64,000 nucleotides of DNA, taken from NCBI RefSeq assembly GCF_008831265.1, contig NZ_VTTH01000002.1, forward strand, positions 864,700-928,699. Direction: 5' to 3'. Source of the DNA: Lacisediminimonas profundi (GTDB taxonomy: Bacteria > Pseudomonadota > Gammaproteobacteria > Burkholderiales > Burkholderiaceae_D). Every line of letters begins with the position of its first letter. Position 1 is the stretch's first letter. This document shows, in pieces, positions 1-7,945 of this stretch. Position numbers and translations under genes: made by a program. The notes beneath the pieces were generated by a model. That model made no database searches, was not told the origin of the DNA, and saw only the letters and a program-made list of their open reading frames with translations.

Positions 1-1398
1 CTGCAATACTCCAATGCGGGCAAGTTCTACATCGACTTCTCGTTCTCCGCCATGGGCGGCAAGCCGACCGGTGCCGGCCGCACCGTGGTGCTGGCCTCGT
101 TCCTGCTCGGCGGTCCGTCCGGTTCGGGCGTTGCCACCACGGTGACGCTGGGTTCGGTCGCGTGGCCGATGCTGGCCAAGGTCGGCTACGAACGCAATGC
201 CGCTGGCGGCCTGCTTTCTGCCGGCGGCCTGGGTGCCATCATCTCGCCGCCGGTGCTCGGCGCAGCTGCGTTCCTGATCGCGGAATTCCTGAAAATTTCC
301 TATCTGGATGTGCTGCTGATGGCTGTCATCCCGACCTGCCTGTTCTACCTCGCGCTGTTCCTGATGGTCGAAATCGACGCCCGCAAGTACGGCATGCACG
401 AAGTGGCATTCGACAAGGTCGAATCGGTCTGGGGGCTGGCGCGGAAATACTGGTTCCACTTCCTTTCGCTGATCTCGATCGTCGTCTTCATGATGTGGGG
501 CTTCTCGCCGGTGCTGTCGGTGTTCTGGGCGACGCTGGTGTCGCTGCTGACCAGTTTCCTGCGCGCTGACACCACCCTGATCTCGCCGTCCGAACTGCGC
601 GAAAAAGGCATCCTGAAAGGCCTGGCGCAATCCAAGCTGGTCAAGGCACTGGAAGGCGGCTCGGTCGGCGTGCTGAACGTCGCCGCCACCTGCGCCGGCG
701 CCGGCCTGATCGTGGGCGTGGTCACGCTCACCGGCCTGGGCCTGAAGTTCTCCGGCATCGTGATCGACTACGCCGGCGGCAACCTGCTGCTGACTGCCAT
801 CTTCACATCGCTGGTGGTCTGGATCGTCGGCCTGGCGGTGCCGGTGACGGCGTCCTACATCATCTGCGCAGTCATCGCCGCCCCGGCGCTGATCAAGCTC
901 GGCGTGCCCGACTTTGCCGCGCACATGTTCATCTTCTACTACGCCGTGCTGTCCGAGGTGTCGCCACCGACGGCCCTGTCGCCGTTCGCCGCCGCCGCAA
1001 TTACCGGAGGCGACCCGTACAAGACGACCCTGCAATGCTGGAAGTACACCATCCCGGCCTTCCTGGTTCCATTCATGTTCGTGCTCGATCCAAGCGGACT
1101 GGGCCTGCTGCTGATGGGATCGACCAAGGCGCTGGCCACCGCCAACTGGTGGTCGATTGGCGAGGTTGCCTTCACTGCCGCCGTCGGCGTCGCGGCGCTG
1201 GCCGCCGGCTTCCAGGGATGGATGCTGGTCAAGACCACGCTCGTCGAACGCCTGATGCTGATCGTGGCCGGATTTGCGCTGGTCTACCCGTCCCCGATTG
1301 CCGACGTGATTGGCTTCGGACTCGTGGTCGTGGCGGTATCGATCCAGGTGGTCCGCAACAAGCGGATCAACAGCAGCGCGCGCCAGGCGAAAACCTAG
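1..1398 (+). CDS. TRAP transporter fused permease (TAXI-type, DctQM fusion), 3' part
   Basis: The reading frame is open from base 1, so the gene starts upstream; 465 codons plus the stop are visible. The product is a very hydrophobic inner-membrane protein with many transmembrane segments and the glycine-rich stretches (GGPSGSG, AGGLGAIISPP) typical of the DctM/large-permease half of TRAP transporters. The continued hydrophobic tail after the SPPTALSPFA stretch fits the fused permeases that work with TAXI-type periplasmic receptors, in which ion gradients drive uptake of organic acids. The receptor is not next to it here; a TAXI receptor occurs at 49603-50592 but is far away. The gene is followed by a strong terminator. 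The substrate cannot be told. The assignment is confident at family level. Confidence 0.9.
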   Translation: MQYSNAGKFYIDFSFSAMGGKPTGAGRTVVLASFLLGGPSGSGVATTVTLGSVAWPMLAKVGYERNAAGGLLSAGGLGAIISPPVLGAAAFLIAEFLKISYLDVLLMAVIPTCLFYLALFLMVEIDARKYGMHEVAFDKVESVWGLARKYWFHFLSLISIVVFMMWGFSPVLSVFWATLVSLLTSFLRADTTLISPSELREKGILKGLAQSKLVKALEGGSVGVLNVAATCAGAGLIVGVVTLTGLGLKFSGIVIDYAGGNLLLTAIFTSLVVWIVGLAVPVTASYIICAVIAAPALIKLGVPDFAAHMFIFYYAVLSEVSPPTALSPFAAAAITGGDPYKTTLQCWKYTIPAFLVPFMFVLDPSGLGLLLMGSTKALATANWWSIGEVAFTAAVGVAALAAGFQGWMLVKTTLVERLMLIVAGFALVYPSPIADVIGFGLVVVAVSIQVVRNKRINSSARQAKT

Positions 1399-1423
1399 CG
1401 CCCTGGCCGTCAGAAAGCCTTCG

Positions 1424-1451
1424 AAACGCCGGCCCAAGCCGGCGTTTTTTT
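1424..1451 (+). terminator. Rho-independent terminator of the TRAP permease gene
   Basis: A GC-rich perfect stem (ACGCCGGC / GCCGGCGT) with a four-base loop is followed by seven Ts, 26 bases after the stop codon of the permease. Confidence 0.9.
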
Positions 1452-1458
1452 GCCTGCC

Positions 1459-1959
1459 TCAGGCGCCAGCGTACGCTTTTGCCAGCGGGTCTATCTCCAG
1501 CTTCTTCATCTTCAGCATGGCCTGCATGGTCCGTCCCGACTTGGCCGGATCCGGATCGGCCATCATGTCCATTAGCACCCGCGGAACCACCTGCCACGAC
1601 ACGCCGTACCTGTCCTTGAGCCAGCCGCACTGCTGCGCATTGTCATCGCCGCCCTCTGACAGCCGGTCCCAATAGTGGTCCACTTCCTGCTGCGACTCGC
1701 ACATTATCTGGAAGGAAATCGCTTCGTTGAATCGGAACACCGGACCGCCGTTCAACGCCGTGAACGGCTGGCCCCCTAATTCAAATGCCGCCACCATCAC
1801 CTTCCCCGCCGGCTGGCCGTGCACCTCATGGCCGGCCTCGGTGTAATGAGACACCTGCGTGATTCGCGAATCGGGAAAAATTGCGGTATAGAACTTCGCC
1901 GCCTCCTCGGCCTGGTCGTCGAACCAGAGGCAAGGGGTGATTTTGGGATGGAGTTGCAT
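1459..1959 (-). CDS. VOC-superfamily protein, PhnB-like
   Basis: A 166-residue single-fold protein of the vicinal oxygen chelate superfamily, PhnB-like branch (often mis-annotated as 3-demethylubiquinone methyltransferase). The start MQLHPKITPCLWFDDQAEEA and the motifs FYTAIFPDS and SWQVVP near the C terminus are typical. Starting at 1959 is supported by an AGGAG ribosome site six bases upstream. It lies 36 bp downstream of another VOC gene in the same direction, so the two are probably co-transcribed. The reaction is unknown; members range from metal-dependent enzymes to non-catalytic binding proteins. Confidence 0.85.
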   Translation of the reverse strand: MQLHPKITPCLWFDDQAEEAAKFYTAIFPDSRITQVSHYTEAGHEVHGQPAGKVMVAAFELGGQPFTALNGGPVFRFNEAISFQIMCESQQEVDHYWDRLSEGGDDNAQQCGWLKDRYGVSWQVVPRVLMDMMADPDPAKSGRTMQAMLKMKKLEIDPLAKAYAGA

Positions 1960-1995
1960 GATCGGCTCCTGATGGATGCCAGCGGATGGCGAATC

Positions 1996-2391
1996 TCAGC
2001 TGCGCGTGATTGGCTGCAGCATGCTGACCCGATTCATTTCGCTGTCTTGAAAGGACACATACTGCCCGACTCCGGGTATTTCCATCGGCTGGCCCAACAC
2101 TTCGCCACCAGCCGCCCTTACCTTCTCCATGGCGGCATGGATGTCTTCCACCGCGATCACCACGGAAGGATGCTGAGCCGGCCAGTCGGGGTTGCGGGCA
2201 TAGAATCCGCCATTGATCGAACCAGGCTTGATTGGCGGCCCAGCCGGGGTTGACTCGGCCGTCATCGCGATCACGTAGTTACCCATCTCCGGGCCCAGCA
2301 TCTGTATCTGCCAGCCGAACGCATCCTGGTAGAACTTCGCGATGCGATCGCGCGCGTCGTAGGGCATTTCAAAGTGAACCACTGGATCCAT
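1996..2391 (-). CDS. VOC-superfamily (glyoxalase/bleomycin-resistance-like) protein
   Basis: A 131-residue protein that begins MDPVVHFEMPYDARDR and has the pattern FYQDAFGW and a C-terminal SFQDSEMN segment, as in small VOC proteins. A very strong ribosome site (GGAGGTGAT) precedes the ATG at 2391. It is the first gene of a two-gene leftward unit with the PhnB-like gene. It is divergent from the arsR gene, sharing a 220-bp intergenic space. Its substrate is unknown. Confidence 0.82.
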   Translation of the reverse strand: MDPVVHFEMPYDARDRIAKFYQDAFGWQIQMLGPEMGNYVIAMTAESTPAGPPIKPGSINGGFYARNPDWPAQHPSVVIAVEDIHAAMEKVRAAGGEVLGQPMEIPGVGQYVSFQDSEMNRVSMLQPITRS

Positions 2392-2562
2392 TTATCACCT
2401 CCGTTGTCGACAGGCTTGCCTGAATACCAGGCGTGAATCGCGTAAGACCTCCTATTACACGGCGCGGTTCGAGGACGGGGCCAATTGACGCACGAGATTT
2501 CAGCTCGGCGTCGAGGCTTTGAGCCAGATCAAGCGTCGATTGCGCACCCGGATTCATTTTTA

Positions 2563-2584
2563 TAATTCAAAAATCATTGAATTA
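2563..2584. promoter_or_regulatory. Putative ArsR operator
   Basis: A perfect inverted repeat, TAATTCAA-N6-TTGAATTA, lies 28 bases before the arsR start codon in an AT-rich island of otherwise GC-rich DNA. Its shape (8-bp arms, 6-bp spacer, TTCAA core) matches sites bound by ArsR/SmtB dimers. Autorepression of arsR-arsI is inferred. Confidence 0.7.
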
Positions 2585-2611
2585 AATGACGGATTCATCT
2601 AGACTGTGTTT

Positions 2612-2950
2612 ATGGATACCTCAAACGCAATTACGGCCCTTGCCGCCCTCGCCCAGGAATCCCGCCTGCGGGTATTCCGCCGGCTGGTGCAGGCTGGTCC
2701 CGGTGGCGCCGTGCCGTCGCAACTCAGCGAATGGCTGGACATCAGTCCGTCATCGCTGTCCTTCCATCTGAAAGAGCTGTCGCACGCCGGACTGGTCTCC
2801 GCCACGCGCAGCGGCCGTTCCATCGTCTACGTTGCCAGTTTTTCCGCCATGAACGAGCTGATCGGCTTCCTGACCGAAAACTGCTGCGGCGGCAATCCCT
2901 GCACACCGGTTTGTAGCCCGATCTGTTCCACTGAAGGAGCCTCATCATGA
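2612..2950 (+). CDS. arsR: ArsR-family metalloregulator
   Basis: A 112-residue winged-helix repressor: ALAQESRLRVFRRL, then the recognition helix region ISPSSLSFHLKELSHAGLV, then a wing with RSGRSIVYVAS. The C-terminal tail is cysteine-rich (NCCGGNPCTPVCSPIC), a feature of the ArsR types that sense trivalent arsenicals through C-terminal thiols. The ATG at 2612 is chosen; an in-frame GTG two codons upstream (2606) is possible. The stop codon overlaps the start of arsI (ATGA), so the two are translationally coupled. An inverted repeat just upstream is the likely operator. Sensing of As(III) or methyl-As(III) is inferred. Confidence 0.9.
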   Translation: MDTSNAITALAALAQESRLRVFRRLVQAGPGGAVPSQLSEWLDISPSSLSFHLKELSHAGLVSATRSGRSIVYVASFSAMNELIGFLTENCCGGNPCTPVCSPICSTEGASS

Positions 2951-3444
2951 AACGCCTGCACGTACACGTCTCGGTCGACGACCTCGCCGCCAGCATCAAG
3001 TTCTACAGCGGCATGTTCGCTGCCGAACCCACCGTGGTGAAGTCCGACTACGCAAAATGGATGCTTGAAGACCCGCGCGTGAATTTCGCCATTTCCCGGC
3101 GCGGCGCCGAAGTTGGCCTGAACCATCTCGGCATCCAGGTCGAATCGGCGGAAGAGCTGGCGCAAATGGAGTCGCGCCTGCAGTCGCTGCAGCCGGATGT
3201 GCAACTGGAAGCCGACACCGCCTGCTGCTATGCGAAGTCCGACAAATACTGGGTCAACGACCCCTCCGGCATTGCTTGGGAAACCTACCACACGCTGGAT
3301 ACCATCCCGGTGTTCGGGGAGCCGGAAAAAGCCACGGCCACAGCCTGCTGCGTCCCCGCTGCAAAGCCGCGCATCAGGCTGTCGGCCGACTCCAGTTGCT
3401 GCGCACCCGCGGCTGACAAGTCCAAGGCGGGGAACTGCTGCTGA
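2947..3444 (+). CDS. arsI: ArsI-type organoarsenical C-As lyase (VOC dioxygenase)
   Basis: A 165-residue VOC protein that begins MKRLHVHVSVDDL. It has the signature TACCYAKSDKYW with vicinal Cys93-Cys94, which in characterised ArsI enzymes bind the trivalent organoarsenical, and candidate iron ligands His5, His60 and Glu112. ArsI enzymes use Fe(II) and O2 to split the carbon-arsenic bond of methyl-As(III) and related compounds. CadI is the closest alternative family. The extra C-terminal tail carries three more CC pairs (about residues 134, 150 and 164), probably additional thiol sites. The ATG overlaps the arsR stop. No arsenite exporter or reductase follows. Confidence 0.88.
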   Translation: MKRLHVHVSVDDLAASIKFYSGMFAAEPTVVKSDYAKWMLEDPRVNFAISRRGAEVGLNHLGIQVESAEELAQMESRLQSLQPDVQLEADTACCYAKSDKYWVNDPSGIAWETYHTLDTIPVFGEPEKATATACCVPAAKPRIRLSADSSCCAPAADKSKAGNCC

Positions 3445-3494
3445 GTAATTCGAACTGGGTGCGGACATGGCGTTGCCCGACGCGCCCCATGAAC

Positions 3495-3524
3495 GCTCCC
3501 TCCCTCCCTTTCAAGGGGAGGGAG
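3495..3524 (+). terminator. Hairpin downstream of arsR-arsI
   Basis: A polypurine/polypyrimidine stem (CTCCCTCCC...GGGAGGGAG) is followed by a modestly T-rich tail 50 bases after the arsI stop. It is a probable terminator, but the T tract is weak. Confidence 0.5.
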
Positions 3525-3574
3525 TATTCTTTGGGTGCGTCGGTCTACGCAACAAGTCACGATCAAGCCAACGA

Positions 3575-4165
3575 TCACCCGGCGACGGCCCCGAACGGCG
3601 CAACCCCAATCAGGACCCGGTGCAGCCACATCGCAAACCCCGCCCAGGCAACAAGCCCGACCACAACCGTGACAGCCGTTCCGGCCAGCGTCCCCGCAGG
3701 ATAGACAGTCCCCGCCTTCCGGTCCCGCTGCCGCGCTGCCCGATACAGCAACATCGCCCACACCAGGAATGCACCGAACAAGACCACACTCGCAAGCCGG
3801 CCATTGGCCAGTAGATGCGCAAGCGCCCATACCTTCACCGCGAGCGTCATCGGATGGTGCAGGCGCGCCCTGATGCCGTTGCGCGGCACGTAGGCTGCGG
3901 CAAGCAGGATGAACGAGACCAGGGTCAACAGCGACGCCAGATGGCGCATGAATACCGGCGGCACCCATAGCACCACAGGATCCGCGCGCGCGATGCCGAA
4001 ACCCCAGATGACGAGGCCAAAGCCTAGCAATGACAACAGCGAGTAGGCGCCCTTCCAGGCCAAGGCGCCGATACGCTGACGCTGCGCTGTCCGCCAGTCG
4101 TCGGCAAAAATGCGGACCGAGTGCACGCCCAGGAAAATTACCAGGCCGAGAATCAGGATGGACAT
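3575..4165 (-). CDS. NnrU-family membrane protein
   Basis: A 196-residue integral membrane protein with about five or six hydrophobic segments. Its N terminus (LVIFLGVHSVRIFADDWR) and central HHPMTLAVKVWALAHLLANG segment identify the NnrU family. Members are named from a denitrification locus and are related to isoprenoid-modifying or heme-binding membrane enzymes such as zeta-carotene isomerase Z-ISO; their role in most bacteria is not known. No denitrification gene lies nearby. The ATG at 4165 has an AGGGGAAG-like ribosome site. Confidence 0.82.
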   Translation of the reverse strand: MSILILGLVIFLGVHSVRIFADDWRTAQRQRIGALAWKGAYSLLSLLGFGLVIWGFGIARADPVVLWVPPVFMRHLASLLTLVSFILLAAAYVPRNGIRARLHHPMTLAVKVWALAHLLANGRLASVVLFGAFLVWAMLLYRAARQRDRKAGTVYPAGTLAGTAVTVVVGLVAWAGFAMWLHRVLIGVAPFGAVAG

Positions 4166-4333
4166 TGCTTCCCCTTCAGGTGGTCATGATGTGATCGGCC
4201 AGCCCACCGATGCCGCATGGGCCGGACTGCAGCAGCATACACGCGCGCTGCAGCGATAGCGAGCGGCTGCGGCTTGCACTATCCGCGCCGTGCTTGCGCT
4301 GCATTTCCTGGACGGCCAGGGCGCGACGCCGCC

Positions 4334-6652
4334 CTAGGTTTCCCGTTCTGTCGAGCGGATGATGCGCGGCTGCCACCATGGCGGGTACAGCGCCCGCGCA
4401 TCAGGCCTGGCATAGCGGTCGTCGATCAGGTACAGCACGCCGCTGTCGGTTTCGGAGCGGATCACCCGCCCGGCCGCCTGCACCACTTTCTGCAGGCCGG
4501 GAAAGAAGTAGGTGTAATCGTATCCGGCACCGAACTTCTGGTGCATGCGCGCAGCGATCTGCTCGTTCACCGGATTCACTTGTGGCAGCCCGAGCGTGGC
4601 GATGAAGGCGCCCACCAGCCGCTTGCCGGGCAGGTCGACCCCCTCTGCAAATACGCCGCCAAGTACCGCGAAGCCGACCCCGCTTCCCTCGGGTTCGAAG
4701 CGCGCAAGGAATCTGGCGCGTGCCGTCTCATCCATCTTGCGCGACTGCTCCCACACAGGGATATCCGGATACTGCTCACGAAATGCGGCGAGCGCATTCT
4801 GCAGGTAGTCGAAGCTGCTGAAAAACGCCAGGTAGTTCCCCGGCACGCGCGCAAACTGCTGGCCGATCAGCCTCGCAATCGGCGCCAGCGATGCATCGCG
4901 ATCTGCGTAACGGGTCGACACGTCCGACACGATGCGCACCTGCAGCTGCTCCGGCCTGAACGCGGGCGGTATGTCCACCCATGCCGCGCAATCAGGCAGG
5001 CCCAGCATGTCGGCGTAGAAATGCCACGGCGACAGCGTGGCAGAAAACAATACCGATGCGTGGGCCGCTTCCAGCCGGGCGCGCAGGAACGGCGCAGGAA
5101 CGAGATTGCGTATGCAGAGCACGGACCGCTCTTGCCGCGCGGCCGGCTGCCTGCTCACGTCGAACAGCGAATGATCGTCAAAAAAATCGGCAACGCGGGT
5201 GAAATGCATCGCATCGAAATAAAAACGCTGCAGCTCCGCGCCCAATGCCGCCGGCTGCTCACCGAGCAAATCGGTGATGACCGAGACCGCCTGCTGCAAT
5301 GCCAGCAGCAACTTGTCGGGAAGGTTGCGCACCGCATAATCCTCCACTGACTCGCGGCTGAGTTGCGACCATTGCCGCGCGACCCGGTCCAGTGTCTTTT
5401 TCACCGCCGGCGGCGCCTCGCGCCTGGCCATCCGGAATCCGACGGGATCGAGTTCGGCGCTGTACATCTTCCGTCCCCGCTCCACCAGGTTGTGGGCTTC
5501 GTCGACCAGCACGCCGACCCGCCAGTCGGCGTTCAGGGTCATGGCGTGCAGCATGGCGTGGAGATCGAAAAAATAGTTGTAGTCGCCAACCACCGCATCG
5601 CTCCAGAGCGCCATTTCCTGGCCCAGGTAATACGGACATATTTCATGCGTACGGGCGATCTCGCGCAGTGACGCCTGCGTCATGTCGCCGGCGGCTGCGG
5701 CATCCCGGCGCGCCGCTGGCAGGCGGTCATAGAAGCCACGCGCCAGCGGGCAGGACTCGCCATGGCAGGCCTTGTCCGGATGCTCGCAAGCCTTGTCGCG
5801 GGCGACCAGCTCCAGCACACGCAGCGGCAATCCGGCCGCATGCAGCTTGACCCGCTGCAATGAGTCCAGCGCGAGCGCGCGTCCCGAGGTCTTGGCCGAC
5901 AGGCAGAACAGCTTGTCGATCTGCTGGCCCGGCATCGCCTTGAGCATGGGGAAGATGGTGCCGATGGTCTTGCCGATTCCGGTCGGCGCCTGGGCCAGCA
6001 GCGGGCGGCGGCTGACTGCTGCCTTGTAGACCGCTTCCGCCAGCAGGCGCTGCCCGGGGCGGAACCCGTCATGCGGAAAGTCTAGCGCGGCCAGCGCCCG
6101 GTCCCGCGCAGCGCGATGCGCCGACTCCTGACCGGCCCAATAGAGATAACGCTGGCACTGGTCTTCGAATGCGGCCCGCAGGCTGTGCGCCGAATGCAGT
6201 TCCAGCAGCACGGTTTCCTTCTGGCTGACGATGTTGAAATAGACCAGCGCGATGCGGATTTCAGTCAATCCCAGCTTCTCGCACAGCAGCCAGCCATACA
6301 CCCGCGCCTGCGCCCAGTGCAGCTGGCGCTGGTTATCCGGCAGGCGATCGAGGTCGCTGCGATGGGTCTTGATTTCTTCCAGCTGATTGCGCTGCGGATC
6401 GTAGCCATCCGCGCGTCCGCGCACGGTCAGCGAGCGGTACTGCCCGGACAACGAGATTTCGCTCTGGTACAGCGCGCCGCGGCGGGCACGCACGGCGGCG
6501 TGCCCGAGCATGCCCTCGAGCGCGGACGGTGCCGGAGTGAAGCGCAGGTCGAGGTCGCCCTGGCGGGCAGTGAAATCGCACAAGGTGCGCACCGCAACGG
6601 AACAGGCGGCAGCACTATCGGAAACAGACGGCACAGGCATCGAAGGAAACAT
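4334..6652 (-). CDS. DinG/XPD-family FeS helicase with N-terminal PD-(D/E)XK nuclease-like domain
   Basis: A 772-residue superfamily 2 helicase. Residues about 40-180 look like a Cas4/RecB-type PD-(D/E)XK nuclease: E46, GRADGYD with D82, then EEIK with E93 and K95. The helicase core follows: Walker A APTGIGKT (222-229), four cysteines C289, C296, C301 and C339 that would hold an Fe-S cluster, and DEAH (384-387). The C-terminal third has the motif V/VI residues (FAEGVDLPG, QAAGRVIRS). XPD/DinG relatives unwind 5'-3' during repair; a fused nuclease suggests end processing. The gene stands alone. Confidence 0.88.
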   Translation of the reverse strand: MFPSMPVPSVSDSAAACSVAVRTLCDFTARQGDLDLRFTPAPSALEGMLGHAAVRARRGALYQSEISLSGQYRSLTVRGRADGYDPQRNQLEEIKTHRSDLDRLPDNQRQLHWAQARVYGWLLCEKLGLTEIRIALVYFNIVSQKETVLLELHSAHSLRAAFEDQCQRYLYWAGQESAHRAARDRALAALDFPHDGFRPGQRLLAEAVYKAAVSRRPLLAQAPTGIGKTIGTIFPMLKAMPGQQIDKLFCLSAKTSGRALALDSLQRVKLHAAGLPLRVLELVARDKACEHPDKACHGESCPLARGFYDRLPAARRDAAAAGDMTQASLREIARTHEICPYYLGQEMALWSDAVVGDYNYFFDLHAMLHAMTLNADWRVGVLVDEAHNLVERGRKMYSAELDPVGFRMARREAPPAVKKTLDRVARQWSQLSRESVEDYAVRNLPDKLLLALQQAVSVITDLLGEQPAALGAELQRFYFDAMHFTRVADFFDDHSLFDVSRQPAARQERSVLCIRNLVPAPFLRARLEAAHASVLFSATLSPWHFYADMLGLPDCAAWVDIPPAFRPEQLQVRIVSDVSTRYADRDASLAPIARLIGQQFARVPGNYLAFFSSFDYLQNALAAFREQYPDIPVWEQSRKMDETARARFLARFEPEGSGVGFAVLGGVFAEGVDLPGKRLVGAFIATLGLPQVNPVNEQIAARMHQKFGAGYDYTYFFPGLQKVVQAAGRVIRSETDSGVLYLIDDRYARPDARALYPPWWQPRIIRSTERET

Positions 6653-7024
6653 GGGACGCCAGACCGGCGCAGTGCGGGAAGAATGAAAGCAAAGGGAACG
6701 GCATCACTATACAGGTGCGGCGACAGGCAATGGCATCGGGAGCGCGGATCCACGGTTTTCGGGAAGCAGGTGGAAGATGGAAGATGAACGATGAACAGCA
6801 GGCGAAATACAGGAAATACGCGAAACACGCGAACGCATGGATTGATAACCGGACAAAAAGATCCCGAACCCCGATGCCGTATTAACCCTTCTTCCTTCCT
6901 GCTGCAGCCGCACTATGCTGTGCGCAGCCATTCGTGCTTTCTGGTCGGCTCGAATGGTCAGCGGGTCGCTTCCTTCCCCAAGTCCCAGCGGCCCGCGCCT
7001 ATTTTCTTGCCTGCCTTGCCGCTT
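6653..7024. other. Intergenic region without a recognised gene
   Basis: 372 bases between the helicase start and the GNAT stop. I see small direct repeats (GGAAGAT twice, GAACGATGAAC, GAAATAC/GAAACAC runs around 6774-6832) but no convincing coding frame, terminator or RNA. Confidence 0.5.
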
Positions 7025-7462
7025 TCAGCAATCCAGGTCGAGGGACATCCCGACGTGGTCTATCCCCGCATCGTCGAACACGTCCCCCTCCTCCACGAAT
7101 CCGTAACGGGCATAAAAGCCCCGCGCATGCAGCTGCGCATGCAGGCGCAGCACACGATCGCCGCGCCGGCGCGCCCGCTCGATCAGCGCCTGCAACAGCG
7201 CCGCGCCGACACCACGCCCGCGAAACGCCGCATCCACCGCCATCCGTCCGAGCTGGCCGTCAGGCAACAGCCGTGCAGTACCCACTGCGCGCGTTCCGAT
7301 CCAGGCCACCGCATGCTCGGCAACAGCATCCATCTCGTCGAGCTCCAGTTCAAGCGGCACCTTCTGTTCGTCCACGAACACGGCATGCCGCAGCGGCACC
7401 GCCGCGTCGCGCTGCCGTTCCCAGGTGCCGATATCGATAGTTACAGGGCTGATGGCGGGCAT
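7025..7462 (-). CDS. GNAT-family N-acetyltransferase
   Basis: A 145-residue acetyltransferase. The acetyl-CoA-binding motif A is visible as LGRMAVDAAFRGRGVGAALL (about residues 71-90), followed by a C-terminal FYARYGFVEEG strand. The architecture resembles ElaA/YjcF-like members. The start overlaps the end of the upstream thioesterase gene by 22 bp, so the two are probably one transcript. The acceptor substrate is unknown. Confidence 0.88.
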   Translation of the reverse strand: MPAISPVTIDIGTWERQRDAAVPLRHAVFVDEQKVPLELELDEMDAVAEHAVAWIGTRAVGTARLLPDGQLGRMAVDAAFRGRGVGAALLQALIERARRRGDRVLRLHAQLHARGFYARYGFVEEGDVFDDAGIDHVGMSLDLDC

Positions 7463-7878
7463 TTTTCGAAAGCGCTGATTACCGCGCGCCAGTGCTCCGG
7501 AACCGGCACGCCCTTCCTCGCCTTGACATCGGCATACACATAGAACAACTCGCCGGAAATCAGATGCTGCTCGCCACGGTAGATTTCCAGGACCAGGCGC
7601 ATCGAGGAACGGCCAAAGCCGGCGCAGCGCACGCCGATGTCGAGCATGTCATCGAAACGGGCCGAGTCGTGATACTCGATGGTCGCCTTGCGGGCAAACA
7701 GTTCCTGCCCCGATCCAGCCTGCTCCACCACGGTCGGCAAGCCGGTCGCTCGCCAGTATTCGGTGAAACCGACATCGAAGTAAGTCAGGTAATGGCCGTT
7801 GAAAACAATCGCTTGCATGTCGACTTCGGCCCAGCGCACGCGCAGCGTATGGAAGAAAGCGAAATCGGCCTTGGCCAT
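7441..7878 (-). CDS. YbgC/FadM-type acyl-CoA thioesterase
   Basis: A 145-residue hotdog-fold protein starting MAKADFAFFHTLRVRWAEVD at 7878, where a GGAGAC ribosome site sits four bases upstream. The pattern RWAEVDMQAIVFNGHYLTYF contains the family's active-site Asp (usual form D-x-x-G-h-V-h-N, here with Gln-Ala instead of x-Gly), and the C-terminal half has the usual beta strands. It should hydrolyse short or aromatic acyl-CoA esters; the substrate is unknown. A longer upstream extension in the same frame is rejected because it overlaps the next gene and lacks family similarity. Confidence 0.87.
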   Translation of the reverse strand: MAKADFAFFHTLRVRWAEVDMQAIVFNGHYLTYFDVGFTEYWRATGLPTVVEQAGSGQELFARKATIEYHDSARFDDMLDIGVRCAGFGRSSMRLVLEIYRGEQHLISGELFYVYADVKARKGVPVPEHWRAVISAFEKCPPSAL

Positions 7879-7945
7879 CGGTGTCTCCTGTCGTTTTTTT
7901 TCAGTGATCGCGGACGCTGCCGGCGGGCTGCCAGCGAGCCGCCAG

